Made by a program: the position numbers and the translations under genes. This document shows, piece after piece, positions 41,684 to 53,551 of a stretch of 64,000 nucleotides of DNA; positions within the stretch are counted from its first letter, which is position 1, and every line of letters starts with the position of its first letter. The notes under the pieces are model-generated. The model was not told the DNA's origin, searched no databases, and saw nothing but the letters and a program-made list of their open reading frames with translations. Origin of the DNA: Lichtheimia corymbifera B2541 (taxonomy: Eukaryota; Mucoromycota; Mucoromycetes; Mucorales; Lichtheimiaceae); the NCBI GenBank assembly GCA_000697475.1, contig JNEU01001151.1, forward strand, positions 62,001 through 126,000. The letters run 5' to 3'.

Positions 41684-42904
41684 ACGCATATGCATACATC
41701 ATTCACAACCCCTTTTAAGGGCGTTTGTTATACCATTTAAGCCGACCAACAAAAATAGATTTTGTATAAGGTAGTGCGCCATCCATGATCCAAGTGCAAT
41801 TTTCCAAGGCGATGAGCCAGCTTTATGATGGATGAAAGAGATAAGGTGAGGAAATGATGAATGTATTACACGCATCATGTTATACCTGACACGTGGTTTA
41901 GTTTTCTAATGAGGCGTGGCAAATGGCCAGTTTTTCCTTTCAGTAAGACCCATATGCTATTGTTGCAAATAGTGTGATGATGAATATTCCATACAATAAT
42001 GTTCGCTAAAGGATTCTGCTATGATGCGAAAAAGGCGTGGAATCATTTTCTTACCCAAAGAATAACGTCAATATGACTTGGGTTCGTTTCCAGTTAGCTG
42101 ACGGTTTTCCAACCAAATGGTCCAGCATAATTATCTAGCGGATTGGGTGGATTGCAGTTGAAAAAAAAAAAAGAAAAAGAAAGCCGAGTGCAGGCATCAA
42201 GGGGAGAGAGAAAGGCGCTGTATTTGAATGACGCAGACAAGTTTTTTCACATGTCAATGAAAGCGTGGGTCACAAGCTTTGACTTTATCCGCTGAACCGA
42301 CAAGAGCCATTTTGCCTTTTTACATCTAATTACAGTGTTCTATATTCATCATGATGCTAGTATCAGTAAGACCCGTGGCTCGTCAAGCTTGCATAATCAT
42401 GTATTTTAAAACATGCGAACATATGCCTTTGTGTTGTGATCATCACTGCTGCATCCTCAAGGTTACACAGATCCTTGTGCGAGCCTACAATATCTATGCG
42501 GGGTAAATATGATACATCTTTTCGGTTCTGCTGCTATTGGTATTTGCCGTTAGCAGTACCGATTATATATGCAGTTTCTTCAGCGTGATTGGGTAACTGG
42601 ATCCCTTATCTTGTGCTGCGTATTTTTCTTTCCCCTTTTTTACCCACTCGTGGACAAAGAAACACAACACACATGATCGTCTGTTATTGTCACTGCAAGC
42701 AGTGTCACGAGATGATGTCATTGGTGCACCAATGGGCTTATATATGGATACGTCAGCCAACCACGTAGCACATACTGTGGTATGTGGGCACATAAAACAG
42801 GGTAATGAAATAGGATTATTCTTGATGTAATGACAGAGCAACGCTGAAATAATGAGTACGCGTTATCGTTTATAGTCTCTCTCACATTAGCATCCTCCTA
42901 TGTA

Positions 42905-43560
42905 CTTGAAACTTTCATAATGAAGCATGGGACCTTTAATAGATCAACGTATCTGAGAGCACCTTTTGTGAGAGTTTCAAGTTCGATACTAGCGATCTCG
43001 TCGGGTGGTGGAGTACGCAGCATGGGCCATCCACCCTACATATAAACCGTCCGTTCATCGTCGGACGCCCGCATTCAAAATCCTCATGATGAAGCGTGTG
43101 ATTTTATTTGATTGGAGTTGATCAGCATGTCGAGGCCCACGGCCTGACCAAGTTTGACAATCGAGATGGACAATTACGGGGGTGTGCACTATGTACACTA
43201 CTTGCGTTCCGCCCGTCCATCGTCTCCCCTATATTTGGACCGTCCGATTCATTGAAACACCATAATGAAGTATACGGTTTTTAAATGAATGCAATTGATC
43301 AGCATGACCAAGCGAACCTTCATACCAAGTTTCATGTTCAAAATGGGCAATCCCAAGGTAATGCATATTAGATGGCATTTCCATCAATCCGGCGCGTACC
43401 CCATTTCCGACCCCCTATAGTAAACCCCACATTACACCCTGTCATTCAAAACTTTCAAATGAAGCGTGGGTTCTTTATTAAGACAAAGTTGATCAACATA
43501 CCCGAGAGAATATTCTGACCAAGTTTGAGGTCAAGGTGAGCAATATCAATATAAAGCAGT
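42905..43560 (+). repeat. Degenerate tandem repeat, four units of about 170-195 bp
   Basis: Four units are anchored on TGAAG at 42921, 43090, 43266 and 43460. Each shows a core like AATGAAGCGTGGG, a T-rich run, GTTGATCA, and about 40 bases later GACCAAGTTT. Units 3 and 4 share the linker and the 194-base spacing with the inverted dimer at 670-960. The units are strongly diverged from one another. Confidence 0.75.
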
Positions 43561-43569
43561 AATATGTAG

Positions 43570-44433
43570 TGCCCATGGATTTGTCTGGCAGCGTACGCAA
43601 CTTAATTTCCAGCTCTTCCACTTTCAGTTTTTCGTCTCTTCCAACCATTTCCAACTGTTGCCCCATTCAAGTACAACTACAGCCTGCGAACGATTGTCCT
43701 GCTTCAACCCCATCATGTCAATCCTACAACTATCTTGATCCGATTGCCTTTGACTGAATGGCGACTCCTCCATGGCGTGTGCACCCCACTGCAACCCCAC
43801 CGTTTCTTGGGACACGACACCTTCTCTTGCCACGCCCCTCTGCTTAACTACACGTAACAGAATTCATTCCAGCAGCTGCTATTAGCAATGTCTTTGCGCC
43901 ATTGTATCAAACAGCGTTCACAGTCTTGTCACTATACAATAGACGCGCTTGCACACTCCTCTGCCACAACCAAACATATCAGCAGGTGCTGTCATCAAGC
44001 TCTTTATTCCATTGTCTCAAGTTACCTGCAGCAACTTGCTGTGAAACATACGGACTCCTATGGACGATGCCATATCAAGCACACCGCAATACAAGCAATC
44101 TTCACCTGGTTGAGATGCGATGGAAGAAAATGACCAAGAAGGAGATGGATCAGCAGCCGGTTGGAGAAGGGAGCATACCAGCAGCGATCACATCACTGTC
44201 TTCAACCAACATAGAGGATTTGACGCATGGATGCAATCAAGTGCAGTGATGAGATGTCTTGGAATGTTGCTCTGGTTACTTGGCGCGTCGTCAGCAGGAA
44301 CGATCACGTGGATACGGCTGAGGATGATGATGGATTGGATGGAATGGACGATATGGATCATATATTGTCGAAAGGTGTTTTACAGCCATGGGTGATATTC
44401 GAATACTCAAGTCAAAATCACGCAGCAGCCTAA
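43570..44433 (+). other. Weak open frames, possible decayed gene
   Basis: Three overlapping open frames of 60-115 codons follow the tandem repeat, with composition more coding-like than the surroundings. One runs EFIPAAAISNVFAPLYQ and later WTMPYQAHRNTSNLH; another ends in an acidic stretch with DDDGLDGMDDMDHIL. No family is recognised, and linking them needs frameshifts or unsupported introns. I list them as a possible relic only. Confidence 0.2.
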
Positions 44434-45445
44434 GAATACAATGATACAATTATCCCTGTTGCCTCTATGTGATTCATCCGTATCTTATTCAATTTGTAAT
44501 GTAGTTCCTTTATCATAGTATTACTTTATAAACATCCACACTGTCATGTGCTATTCTTCGACTCGTTTATTGAATGAAATTGGATCCAACGTAACATTGG
44601 GGGCATCATCTCAACTTATATGGAAAAGATGTGGATCACTTGTTTGGTTTCTGGATTGAAGAGGAAGACAAATTTGGAGGTGGGAAAGTGAGATTGGATC
44701 ATTTACATTTTATGTCCCTTCTGTTCGTCGTACAATAGGCAGGGACGATTCTCACACGCATGATTTACGAAGATGATAAGTTTAGAGTGATGATGTAATA
44801 TAGTGCTTGTCATGTAAGCTTGATTCATTGTAAACTTATTCATTATGTTCGAGAAAGATTGAGCTGTAATACAATACGGTACAAGTTACATGAACATGCC
44901 ATGCTTACCATGAGATACCACTATCATATGTAAGCCTGTATAATAACGAACCATGTTCCATACGGGCTATCCAGGCGAATCTTACTGTAGGCAAGCAGCA
45001 GAAAGATCAATTGTTGTGATGTAGCTTGAGACCGTTAGTAGCTCTCACACGGGCATGCGTTTGTAAGCTTAGTGATGCATGCGTATTATAAACCATTGAA
45101 CGACAACGAATCTTCCCAACTTCATACCTTAGGGTACGGATGGACATGGTATTGTCAAGGACGCTTTTACCCTAGTGGTATTGAAGGAAGGACAGGTTGG
45201 CGACCGCGTTTTATGTATTTTTCTCCAACGAGAGAGTCTCCCTTGTGTATCTTATCCCCATGCACATTGTATCGCGCGTACGTTGTGAGTGGTGTTCAGT
45301 TAGCGTATACGCTGAGCATCATTGCAGTTAAAGATCCCCTACAACACAATCATGCACTAAGGACCAATCGGATTGGCCCTGCAAATCCCGCTCCGTTGCA
45401 CAAGCAAGTCGTCCTGAATCGCTGGTTTTAGTGTAAGTGAGGCGA

Positions 45446-45896
45446 TTGACAATGAACAAAGAGTACCTATCATATAGCATCATGGCTACAGCATATGTAA
45501 AACATAAAGCTGCCCATAACTAAAAAATTTACAATGAAACGTGGGGTCTTCAATCGAACAAAGTTGCTCGTCGGGGTCAAGCGCATCTTGTGTAGAAGTT
45601 TCATGATCGTCGTGGCCAGTCTCAGATTCACCCAATGTCACCACCAGCCAAAGTAGATCTTGGGTCGACCTCTTGAATTTTTTTTTTCCACTTTGGCTGG
45701 TGGTGACATTGCGAAATCTAAGATCGGCGAGTTTGATCGTGAAAGTTGCACCCAAGGTGCGCTTCACCCCGACGAGCAACTTTGTTCGATTGAAGACCCC
45801 ACGTTTCATTGTAAAGTTTAGAGATACAGGCACCTTTATGTTTTACATATGCTGTAAGCGTGATGCTATATGGCAAGTGGTCTTTGTTCATTGTCA
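45446..45896. repeat. Imperfect palindrome P1 (foldback element)
   Basis: The left end TTGACAATGAACAAAG (45446) is the reverse complement of the right end CTTTGTTCATTGTCAA (ending 45896). Internal arm pairs include AACAAAGTTGCTCGTCGGGG against its complement near 45770, and CACCACCAGCCAAAGT against ACTTTGGCTGGTGGTG. The centre lies near 45671 beside a short poly-T run. The arms carry diverged stretches, so the palindrome is old. Confidence 0.85.
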
Positions 45897-45974
45897 AGTA
45901 GGTAGACCCCGATAGAGCCGAAGATGCAGACGGACTTCTTTGTGCAACACAGCTCATTTGCATGGTACTTCACA

Positions 45975-46308
45975 ATGAACAAAGTCTACTCTCTATATAG
46001 CATTATGGTTACAGCATATGAAAAACGTAAATGTGCCTGAATCTAGGATTGGCAAACTTGATCGGGGAAATATGGTTGACAAGGTGCGCTCCACCACGGC
46101 GAGCAATAATGTTCTATGAAAGAGCCCATGTTTCATTGTAAAGTTTTGATATAAATGCACTTTCTCGTTTTTACATATGCTGAAAAGCATGATGCTATAT
46201 GACAAGTGGTCTTTGCTGATTGTCAAGCAGCTTGACCCTAATAGAACGGAAGGTGCGGAGGGGCGTGAATGTGTAACACAGCTCATTTGCATGATACTTC
46301 ACAATGAA
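45975..46308 (+). repeat. Left arm of long inverted repeat P2
   Basis: This 334 bp arm is the reverse complement of 46543-46876. The translated antisense frames of the two arms are identical over about 100 codons, so the arms are essentially perfect. It also resembles the right half of P1 plus the linker at 45897-45974, giving a direct repeat of about 325 bp. Confidence 0.92.
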
Positions 46309-46542
46309 GAAACACCACTTATCATATAGCATCATGCTTTTCAGCATATGTAAAAACGTATAAGTGTATTTATCTCAAAACTTTACAATGAAACATGGGC
46401 TCTTTCATAGAACATTATTGCTCGCCGTGGTGGAGCGCACCTTATCAATCATGTTTCCCCGATCAAGTTTGCCAATCCTAGATGCAGGCACATTTACGTT
46501 TTTCCATATGTGAAAGCATGATGCTATATGATAAGGTGTTTG
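46309..46542 (+). mobile_element. MITE-like element in the centre of palindrome P2
   Basis: A 234 bp spacer between the P2 arms. Its ends are themselves inverted: AAACACCACTTATCATATAG at the left and CTATATGATAAGGTGTTT at the right, continuing inward as GCATCATGCTTT. Its interior repeats the arm core (AAACTTTACAATGAAACATG and GCTCGCCGTGGTGGAGCGCACC). No open reading frame is expected of a MITE, and none is supported. Confidence 0.7.
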
Positions 46543-46876
46543 TTCATTGTGAAGTATCATGCAAATGAGCTGTGTTACACATTCACGCCCCTCCGCACCT
46601 TCCGTTCTATTAGGGTCAAGCTGCTTGACAATCAGCAAAGACCACTTGTCATATAGCATCATGCTTTTCAGCATATGTAAAAACGAGAAAGTGCATTTAT
46701 ATCAAAACTTTACAATGAAACATGGGCTCTTTCATAGAACATTATTGCTCGCCGTGGTGGAGCGCACCTTGTCAACCATATTTCCCCGATCAAGTTTGCC
46801 AATCCTAGATTCAGGCACATTTACGTTTTTCATATGCTGTAACCATAATGCTATATAGAGAGTAGACTTTGTTCAT
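46543..46876 (-). repeat. Right arm of long inverted repeat P2
   Basis: The reverse complement of 45975-46308, of equal length (334 bp) and near-perfect identity. Together with the central element it forms a nested palindrome of about 900 bp that could fold into a long hairpin if transcribed. Confidence 0.92.
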
Positions 46877-47715
46877 ATGGATATTGGTTTGGTGGTGCGT
46901 GGGATGGAAGGATGTGGATATACAACGCGTGGACAGAGAGCCTTGTTATGCATCCATTGTCAGCTTGACCTCGATGCTTTCATCTTGAACGATCGGTGCA
47001 TCCAATTATCGCAGTGTACACCCTACTTCATGGCAGCTACAATCATCATCCAACTCCATTGTTTGGTACGCCATGCATCAAGTGGCACCACACCTCCATC
47101 CATTCAGCTTTGCACAATGCACGCCTAAAGGATAGAAGTTTCCCACATCGACTATCTCCCCCATTGAACCAACTCGTTGTACCTCTCTATCTATTATGAA
47201 TGACCGTTGGAAGATTAAAGGTTTTTAAATAATACAACATTGCGTTGTCCAATCATTTCTAAGTTTCTACAAGACATTCCTTCCTCCTGAATTGGACCTT
47301 GTCGTGTATAGATCTTTGATGCATTTCAGTACAGAACATTGATAATAATGTAAGTAACTCCACTTGTAAATGCAGTGATAAGGGAAAAAGAGAGAAGAGA
47401 AATGATCTCGTAGTATATTTGACAAAGTAATCACTACATTAGTGGATGGATTGCTATGGCTTGTAAAGATAGCATGCTGGAGAGAGGGAGGATTGTTGCA
47501 TACATTGGTATCATGTCAAAACCGAGGATGTCACGTATTGTAAAAACCACTGCGATAATCACACTGCAAACCCGGACCACTTTTCCGGTTTCCTTTTATA
47601 TCCTAATATCTGAAAGCAATTCCTCGATATCCGTGACGATTATGTACCATGAATGAATCATTACTTTTGATATACGGTGGGTGACTCTTTATTCCAACTA
47701 GAACAAATAATCCGC

Positions 47716-49757
47716 TCATATCTCATTAGGCCCAGGTGCCAAATCGAGTCGATCGAAACGATTATTGTCAAAAAACCTTGCCGTCACCACACGCCCTCCA
47801 AAGAAACGTCCATTCAAATCGTTCAGTGCTGCCATGGCGGATTCGACACGTGTAAATTTCACAAAGATGCGTACAGCCTGATCTTCAGGCACTTGTCCAC
47901 CTGGAACCTATATAGCAGCCATGCATGTCAATATCATATTGAATGGCATAGCATACCCTACTTTGTCTTACCTCAAAAATTAAGCATCGTTCTACTTGGC
48001 CATATTTGCCACATTCATCTGCCGTTTCCTCTTGGAGCATGTCATCTACTTGGCCAGGACCAACCATGTTTGTAAGGAGAACAACAGGTGATGGTGTACT
48101 TGTACGTGGTTGAAGAGCAGGAGGTGGTGGTGAGGGCGATACACTGCTGATATGGGATTGGTTGACAATGACACCACTACCACGACCGGTCGGTTGTACT
48201 TTGAGAGCTTCTCGTAATCCATCTTCATCACGTCCTAATCCTTGACCTTCTTGCCATCCATATTTTGCCATCACCTTGCGTGCTACATCTTGAGCTCCGC
48301 CTAATCCAGGACGCATGGCCATATCCTCATCATCCTCATCCATTGGCATTCGTTCATTTCTATACCATATGTTTTAAGTATCTCTACTTCTACAAAATGG
48401 ATCCATATTTACCTTGAATCTTCTTCCTGGTGTTGTGCTACAGCCGCTCGTTGGCTACTCATTCTTAGGCGACGCATATAAGCATCGTCAGCTGATTCAT
48501 TCAAGTCGATGTTGGCTTTGGGTTGTATACGTTCGGGTGGTGGTGATGGTGAGCGTGAGCGTCGAGATGCAGGTGGAGGAGATGGTGAATTTGAACACTG
48601 ATACAAGTTGGGCGGAGGGGCAAATACACCTAGTTTTCAGCTATGAGTGATATATTCTATACTCAATGCATGATGAAGGTATATACTCACGTGCAGGACG
48701 ACGTGGACTAGGTGATCTTGATCTTGATCTTGAACGTGATCTTGAACGTGAATCGGATGAATAAGGTGACATGGATCGCTGTCTTTGTCGATTACGTCGC
48801 TCTTCCATTTGTCGTCGTTTCACTTCCTCTTTGTGTTGACGTCGATCTTCCTTGTATTGTTCATAATCATTGGGTCGAAGTGGATCATAATCTTCATTCA
48901 AATCAATAGCAATAGGCTGTTGTTGTTGTTGTTGATTCCCCTTTTTCCCTTTACCCTTTTTCTATAAGATGGATGTGAATGGGATATGATCTTGGTATTG
49001 TTCTCTTCTTCTTTTACCTTTGCACGAAAACCGTTGACATCATCTGTGGCAGTAAAATAGCTGGCATCCAAACGACGCGGTAATGATGGAATCGTGTCTT
49101 CAATCGGATTGGATGATGATGGTGGTGGTGGTGGAGGTAATGGCAAAGTGGAAGCTGTTGCTGCATCTTGTTCCATTTTGGATGGATCTTTACTCACGGT
49201 CGTAGTAGAAACCACCTTGGCACCAGCGGGAATTACAGCACGATTCAATTTGGGCTTGGCCTGAATGGTTGGTTTACGCATGACAGGACGAAAATGACCA
49301 AAGGAAGACCAGCCTACGCTCGCACAGCACACATGGAAAGAATATCGGTTGGCATCAGATCCATCTCATAATGAAATATCTCGTATCTCATTTGTTTTCG
49401 AGAAAAACAAATATCTGCTTTTGTATGATAGTCGCCCTGAATACCTGCAGGTTTGACGCCAGTCGTGGGTGCCGGTGATGATGTAGGTGCATTATTATTA
49501 GTCTCTGCTGCTGTTTGACTAGCTGCCGTTGTTGTTGTACTAATCGTAGGTGATGGGGTCGTATTGGCAGTAGTGGTAGTGGGAGGAGTATTGGTAGTGG
49601 TGGTTGTAGCTGCTGTTGCGGATGAGCTTGCACCAGGTGCTGGTAATGATGCATAAAGCCCAGATAGAGAAGAGCCAGTAGTTGTTGGGGTGTTTTTTAC
49701 GTTGTTTGACTTGTCTGATGAAGGTTCAGGCAAATCACCATACAAAGAAAACGGCAT
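47716..49757 (-). CDS. RBM17: Splicing factor 45 (SPF45/RBM17)
   Basis: Multiple exons on the minus strand from ATG 49757 (MPFSLYGDLPEPSSDK) to the stop at 47716. The N-terminus is Ser/Thr/Ala-rich, followed by WSSFGHFRPVMRKPTIQ, a Pro-rich stretch and LDASYFTATDDVNGF. An RS-like block with alternating Arg-Ser lies in the middle. A G-patch (AQDVARKVMAKYGW then GQGLGR) precedes a C-terminal UHM-type RRM that contains the R-x-F motif GRFFGGRVV. SPF45 acts in the spliceosome, where its UHM binds ligand motifs of other 3' splice-site factors. Intron density in this genome fits a strong need for such factors. The order of domains matches animal and plant SPF45. Confidence 0.9.
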
Positions 49758-50208
49758 TGTAAAAAAGAAAAGAAGGCAATGGTTATGTTGTAGAGTGAGG
49801 GAGGAAACGTCTGGCTACACATGCTGTAGCCTGGGATTTTGAAACATGCCGACTACAGTGGCTGAGCTTGTCACTATGCCCTGTGCCTGTAATAAATGCA
49901 TGCCATGCTATATCTTATGGAATGACATATCACTAGGCAACGGCTCCCATATCAACATATTAACCAGTCATCCTCTTTTGGAAGATCTTCTACTTGGTAT
50001 ATCGACTGATCCTATCCTCAAATTGCCTTGTCAACACCATGACATGTCATAGCTTAAATATCATTCCTACTCGTCTCTTGATATCTTATATATAAACGGT
50101 CACATACAATAGACAATCATCAAACACTTCCAAAGATGATGAATAGTCGTAAAATGGCAGATAACAATGCGATGAATGGATAATGTTATTAATGAAGGAT
50201 TGAACAAT
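49758..50208. other. Intergenic
   Basis: A 450 bp spacer between SPF45 and the RPS9 stop. No gene or RNA was recognised. Confidence 0.5.
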
Positions 50209-50843
50209 CTACTCTTCGTCCTCCTCATCATCACCGCCCTCAGCAGCCTTAGCACGCTTTCTCTTGACGCGACCAGCACGGCCACCACCATAGGGAGAGG
50301 TCAAAGCAAAGTCGATGTGCTTTTGGGAATCCTATTATAGCCAATGATGTAAGTAAATATGCATTGATACCAAAAACGTTGTCAGATACATACCAAACGA
50401 ACAATGAAGGAAGGCACGTTGACGACTTGCTTGCCAACACGGATGTGACGCTGACGGATGAGGACACGAGCGTGGTGGATAGACTTGGCAAGACCGAGCT
50501 TGAAGACTTGAGTTTGAAGACGACGCTCCAAAAAGTCCTCAATCTTGAGACCCAAGACGTAATCGAGCTTCATGCGGCTCTCGTCCAAGACACCAATGCG
50601 GACCAAACGGCGAATCAAGGCATTGCCTTCGAAAAGACGGCGGGGGTCCTTCTCGTCCAAAGTAAGCAAATCACGAGCAGCACGACGAATCTTGGACAAG
50701 GTCAAACCGACACGCCAGACTTCGCGCTTGTTCTTGAGACCATACTCGCCAACGAGCTTCAATTCTTGGTCCAAACGAGCGGACTCGTAGGGGCGCTTGG
50801 GGACCTTGGAGGTCTTGCTGTAAGTACGCGAAGCACCAGTCAT
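50209..50843 (-). CDS. RPS9: 40S ribosomal protein uS4 (S9)
   Basis: Two exons (50394-50843, 50209-50331) give 190 residues, the normal length. Motifs [40 protein letters not shown] and [20 protein letters not shown] are textbook uS4, with the S4 RNA-binding domain in the middle and an acidic tail (GGDDEEDE). It helps form the 40S body near the mRNA entry channel. Codon use is strongly biased towards C-ending codons compared with neighbours, as expected for high expression. It is divergent from RPL21. Confidence 0.97.
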
Positions 50844-51512
50844 AGTTAAGGTGAAAGAGGAGGAAAAAAAATAGGATCTGTCCGCTTGTCTTGATTTACT
50901 ATACACTTCCCGCCAATGCAATCTTTTTTTTTTCTGAGGCTTAGTTCCCCGCCCAACGTATCATGGCAACACCCTTTGTATACATATACTTGGAATGAAT
51001 ACCAATACAAATAGATCATACATGTCCATTTGAATATCAAATATATAATAGGCAATTCCCCTGTGAGAGATCATGTTACTATAGAAACGTGCGTTTATGC
51101 TATTACAATAGCCACTTTCCAAAGAGGTATATGGATCATTTGATTGGCAGATCGTATAAGCCTCCCAAGAACACCACCCCTATGATTAGAACGCATTAAT
51201 AAGATATAGATAGGATAGCATATATATATATTCATAATGCCACATCAATGATAAATGGATATGGTAACTAATCGACATTGAGTACGTTGCTATGGTGGTT
51301 GTCCTGAGAACAAGTGGGATTGAATGGTTGCTGTGTATCTTTTGAGGGTGGACCAGGCGCTGGCTGCAGGACCGAAAAATAAAATTTTTGCTGGCGTGCG
51401 AGGTTGAATCCCTCTTTCTTCCTTCTGGTAATACGCTGACAGGTAAGCGTGCACCTACTCAACCCTACTTTTTTGATATCCAAATGACTCAATTGTCTTT
51501 TCAATTGTTAGA
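50844..51512. promoter_or_regulatory. Shared divergent promoter region RPS9/RPL21
   Basis: A 670 bp spacer between the start codons of two ribosomal protein genes. It has pyrimidine-rich tracts on each side near both starts, AT-rich sequence in the middle, and a purine/pyrimidine stretch around 51370-51430 that may include an untranslated leader of RPL21. I could not identify a specific factor-binding site. Confidence 0.5.
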
Positions 51513-52216
51513 ATGCCTCACTCCTTCGGTCGTAAGTAATCGCCCCTTGCAACCAATGCATTTCAACATGGACCCATTTGGCTTGTCGATATTGATATTA
51601 TGTTTATATAGTCCGTGCTCGTACTCGCCACATGTTCTCGCGCAAGTTCCGCGAGCATGGCGCTATTCCCTTGTCGACCTACTTGAAGACCTACAAGGTT
51701 GGTGACATTGTCGATATCAAGGCCAATGCTGCTGTCCAAAAGGGCATGCCCCACAAGTTCTACCACGGGTAAATACTCTTTTCTCTCTATCATATGAAAC
51801 AATAATAATTGATCCATTCGATCTATTATAGCCGTACCGGTGTTGTTTACAACGTCACCAAGTCTGCTGTCGGTGTCATTGTCCACAAGCGTGTCGGCAA
51901 CCGTTATATGGAGAAGCGTGTTAACATCCGCATCGAGCACGTCAAGCACTCCAAGTGCCGTCAAGAATTCTTGGAACGTGTCAAGGAGAACGCTCAAAAG
52001 AAGAAGGTTGCCAAGGAGACTGGTGGTATGTATTGAATGAATAACTCAAGGAGATATATCGAGATCATAAAAAACTCATCATGTGTGTGATCCAATCTTA
52101 TAGTCAAGGTCAACTTGAAGCGTCTTCCAGCTCAACCCCGTGAAGCTCGCCACGTCTCTACCAAGCACAACGTCCCCCAGACCATTGCCCCCGTTCCTTA
52201 CGAGACTCTTTTGTAA
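51513..52216 (+). CDS. RPL21: 60S ribosomal protein eL21
   Basis: Four exons (51513-51531, 51612-51768, 51832-52025, 52104-52216) give exactly 160 residues, as in yeast. The protein reads [15 protein letters not shown], then [55 protein letters not shown], and ends PVPYETLL. The first coding exon is only 19 bases. It is a core 60S protein in the cytoplasm. Codon bias is high, as in RPS9. Confidence 0.97.
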
Positions 52217-52701
52217 ACAGGATGTGAAGGAATAAATCATTTCTCATCTCTCTTTGTTGACATCTTTCATAACAATATCCCCATTTTGCATTCATTATGC
52301 GCTTGAACTTGGGACTTTCATGTATGCTGCATGGCTTACTGGGATGGACATACCATATACCGGCATGGATCATAATACTGCTTAGATGAAGACATGGCTG
52401 TGGCTCTGCCTTTGATTGTGAACGCAAGCCATATTACGTGCTAATGGTTAATAGATCTTCATTGCAGGTTGAATAGCCTAATATAAGATTCTCATTGATT
52501 CCAATTTCAGATGACATTTATATTGAAAGATTATATTTGAGGTAGTAGAATTGTAATATACATGAGCAATAATGGCTATTTGCAAGGTATCTTGTATTTA
52601 CACCACAAGCTGGATTGTCAAGCAAGGATTTTTGTAGTATGCTAGAAAACTCCTTTAGTCATCGTCCTCCTGTCTCAATCCACCCGATCCCCTGCATTAC
52701 C
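52217..52701. other. Convergent intergenic spacer
   Basis: AT-rich sequence between the 3' ends of RPL21 and GPI15. No gene was recognised. Confidence 0.5.
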
Positions 52702-53551
52702 TTAGTCGTCGAAAGCATGAGGAAAGATAATGGCTCGTGTACCAGCATAAGCTTCAAGAAGAGTAGGCCGTAATCTCGGTAATAGATGCTAGGACAAAGC
52801 AAAAGTTCATTGTTATACTCATGTCGGTGCACGTGCGCTGAGCTTCAATCCTACCTCAAAGACAACAATCATATGCTCCTGATTCTTGACAATGATGGCC
52901 ATATACGACTTGATCTGCCACATGGTGATTCCTTCATTGATGATGATATCGTGGATCTTGCGCCGATCGATAAACCGCGAGACAGTGCGACCACCCCAGT
53001 ACACAGTACGCACCTGAATACCAACATCTTTCATGGCAAGGATGCTCTCTATTTGATATTTTTGAATACCATTTCACAAGCCTTGTGCTATGCATAATGA
53101 TCCACCTTACCTTGTATGACTATCCGCGACTTTAACCAGAACCAAACACATATCACTCCCGGCCAATATAGAAAAGGTCGTGGCTACCATGCAAGTTAGA
53201 TATCGATATCTGCAAGGTCACACGATATATGCTTCGCTTTCAACGTACCATGACACCAATGTACACCAAACAAGCAATCGCAGCGTATAGTAAATCAAGG
53301 TGGCTCATCCATGGGACATGGGCATGACAAGTGTATTCTCTCGCATGGGCTCCTGGCAAGACGCGACATGTCAGCTCGCTCATCAACGGAATAAACGTGA
53401 ATACAAAGAAAGGAAGCTCCACCCAAAGAAAATTGGCCGCTGGAAAGACATCTAATAGAGCACGTGATCAACTCCAATTCAACCTCTCCCTCAACGACAC
53501 ACTTCTTGAAAGTAGACAAGATCCCCATACATTATGGTTCATATCATACAT
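52702..53551 (-). CDS. GPI15: GPI-GlcNAc transferase subunit Gpi15/PIG-H
   Basis: A short gene of five small exons on the minus strand. The PIG-H signature is clear in ILAMKDVGIQVRTVYWGG followed by FIDRRKIHDIIINEGITMW and IKSYMAIIVKNQEHMIVVF. The last exon ends LLPRLRPTLLEAYAGTR. Two hydrophobic segments near the N-terminus (LLYAAIACLVY and the following helix) fit its hairpin topology at the ER. The protein is part of the enzyme that adds N-acetylglucosamine to phosphatidylinositol, the first step of GPI-anchor synthesis. The start at 53551 and the two upstream introns were chosen by phase; the N-terminal 30 residues are the least certain part. Confidence 0.82.

Larger units (their letters stand above)
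41684..47715. other. Six-kilobase gene desert with repeat clusters
   Basis: No intact gene is recognised over 6 kb, the longest such stretch in the window. It holds the tandem repeat at 42905-43560, the palindrome cluster at 45446-46876, and weak open frames around 43570-44430 and 45070-45430 with no domain. Sequence outside the repeats is AT-rich and unremarkable. Confidence 0.6.

Noticed and set aside
45072..45431. A 119-codon open frame
   Set aside because: No domain, no homologous pattern and a location beside repeats; probably chance.
45993..46292. A 99-codon open frame identical to one at 46559-46858
   Set aside because: Both lie inside the two arms of palindrome P2; identity reflects the inverted repeat, not duplicated genes.
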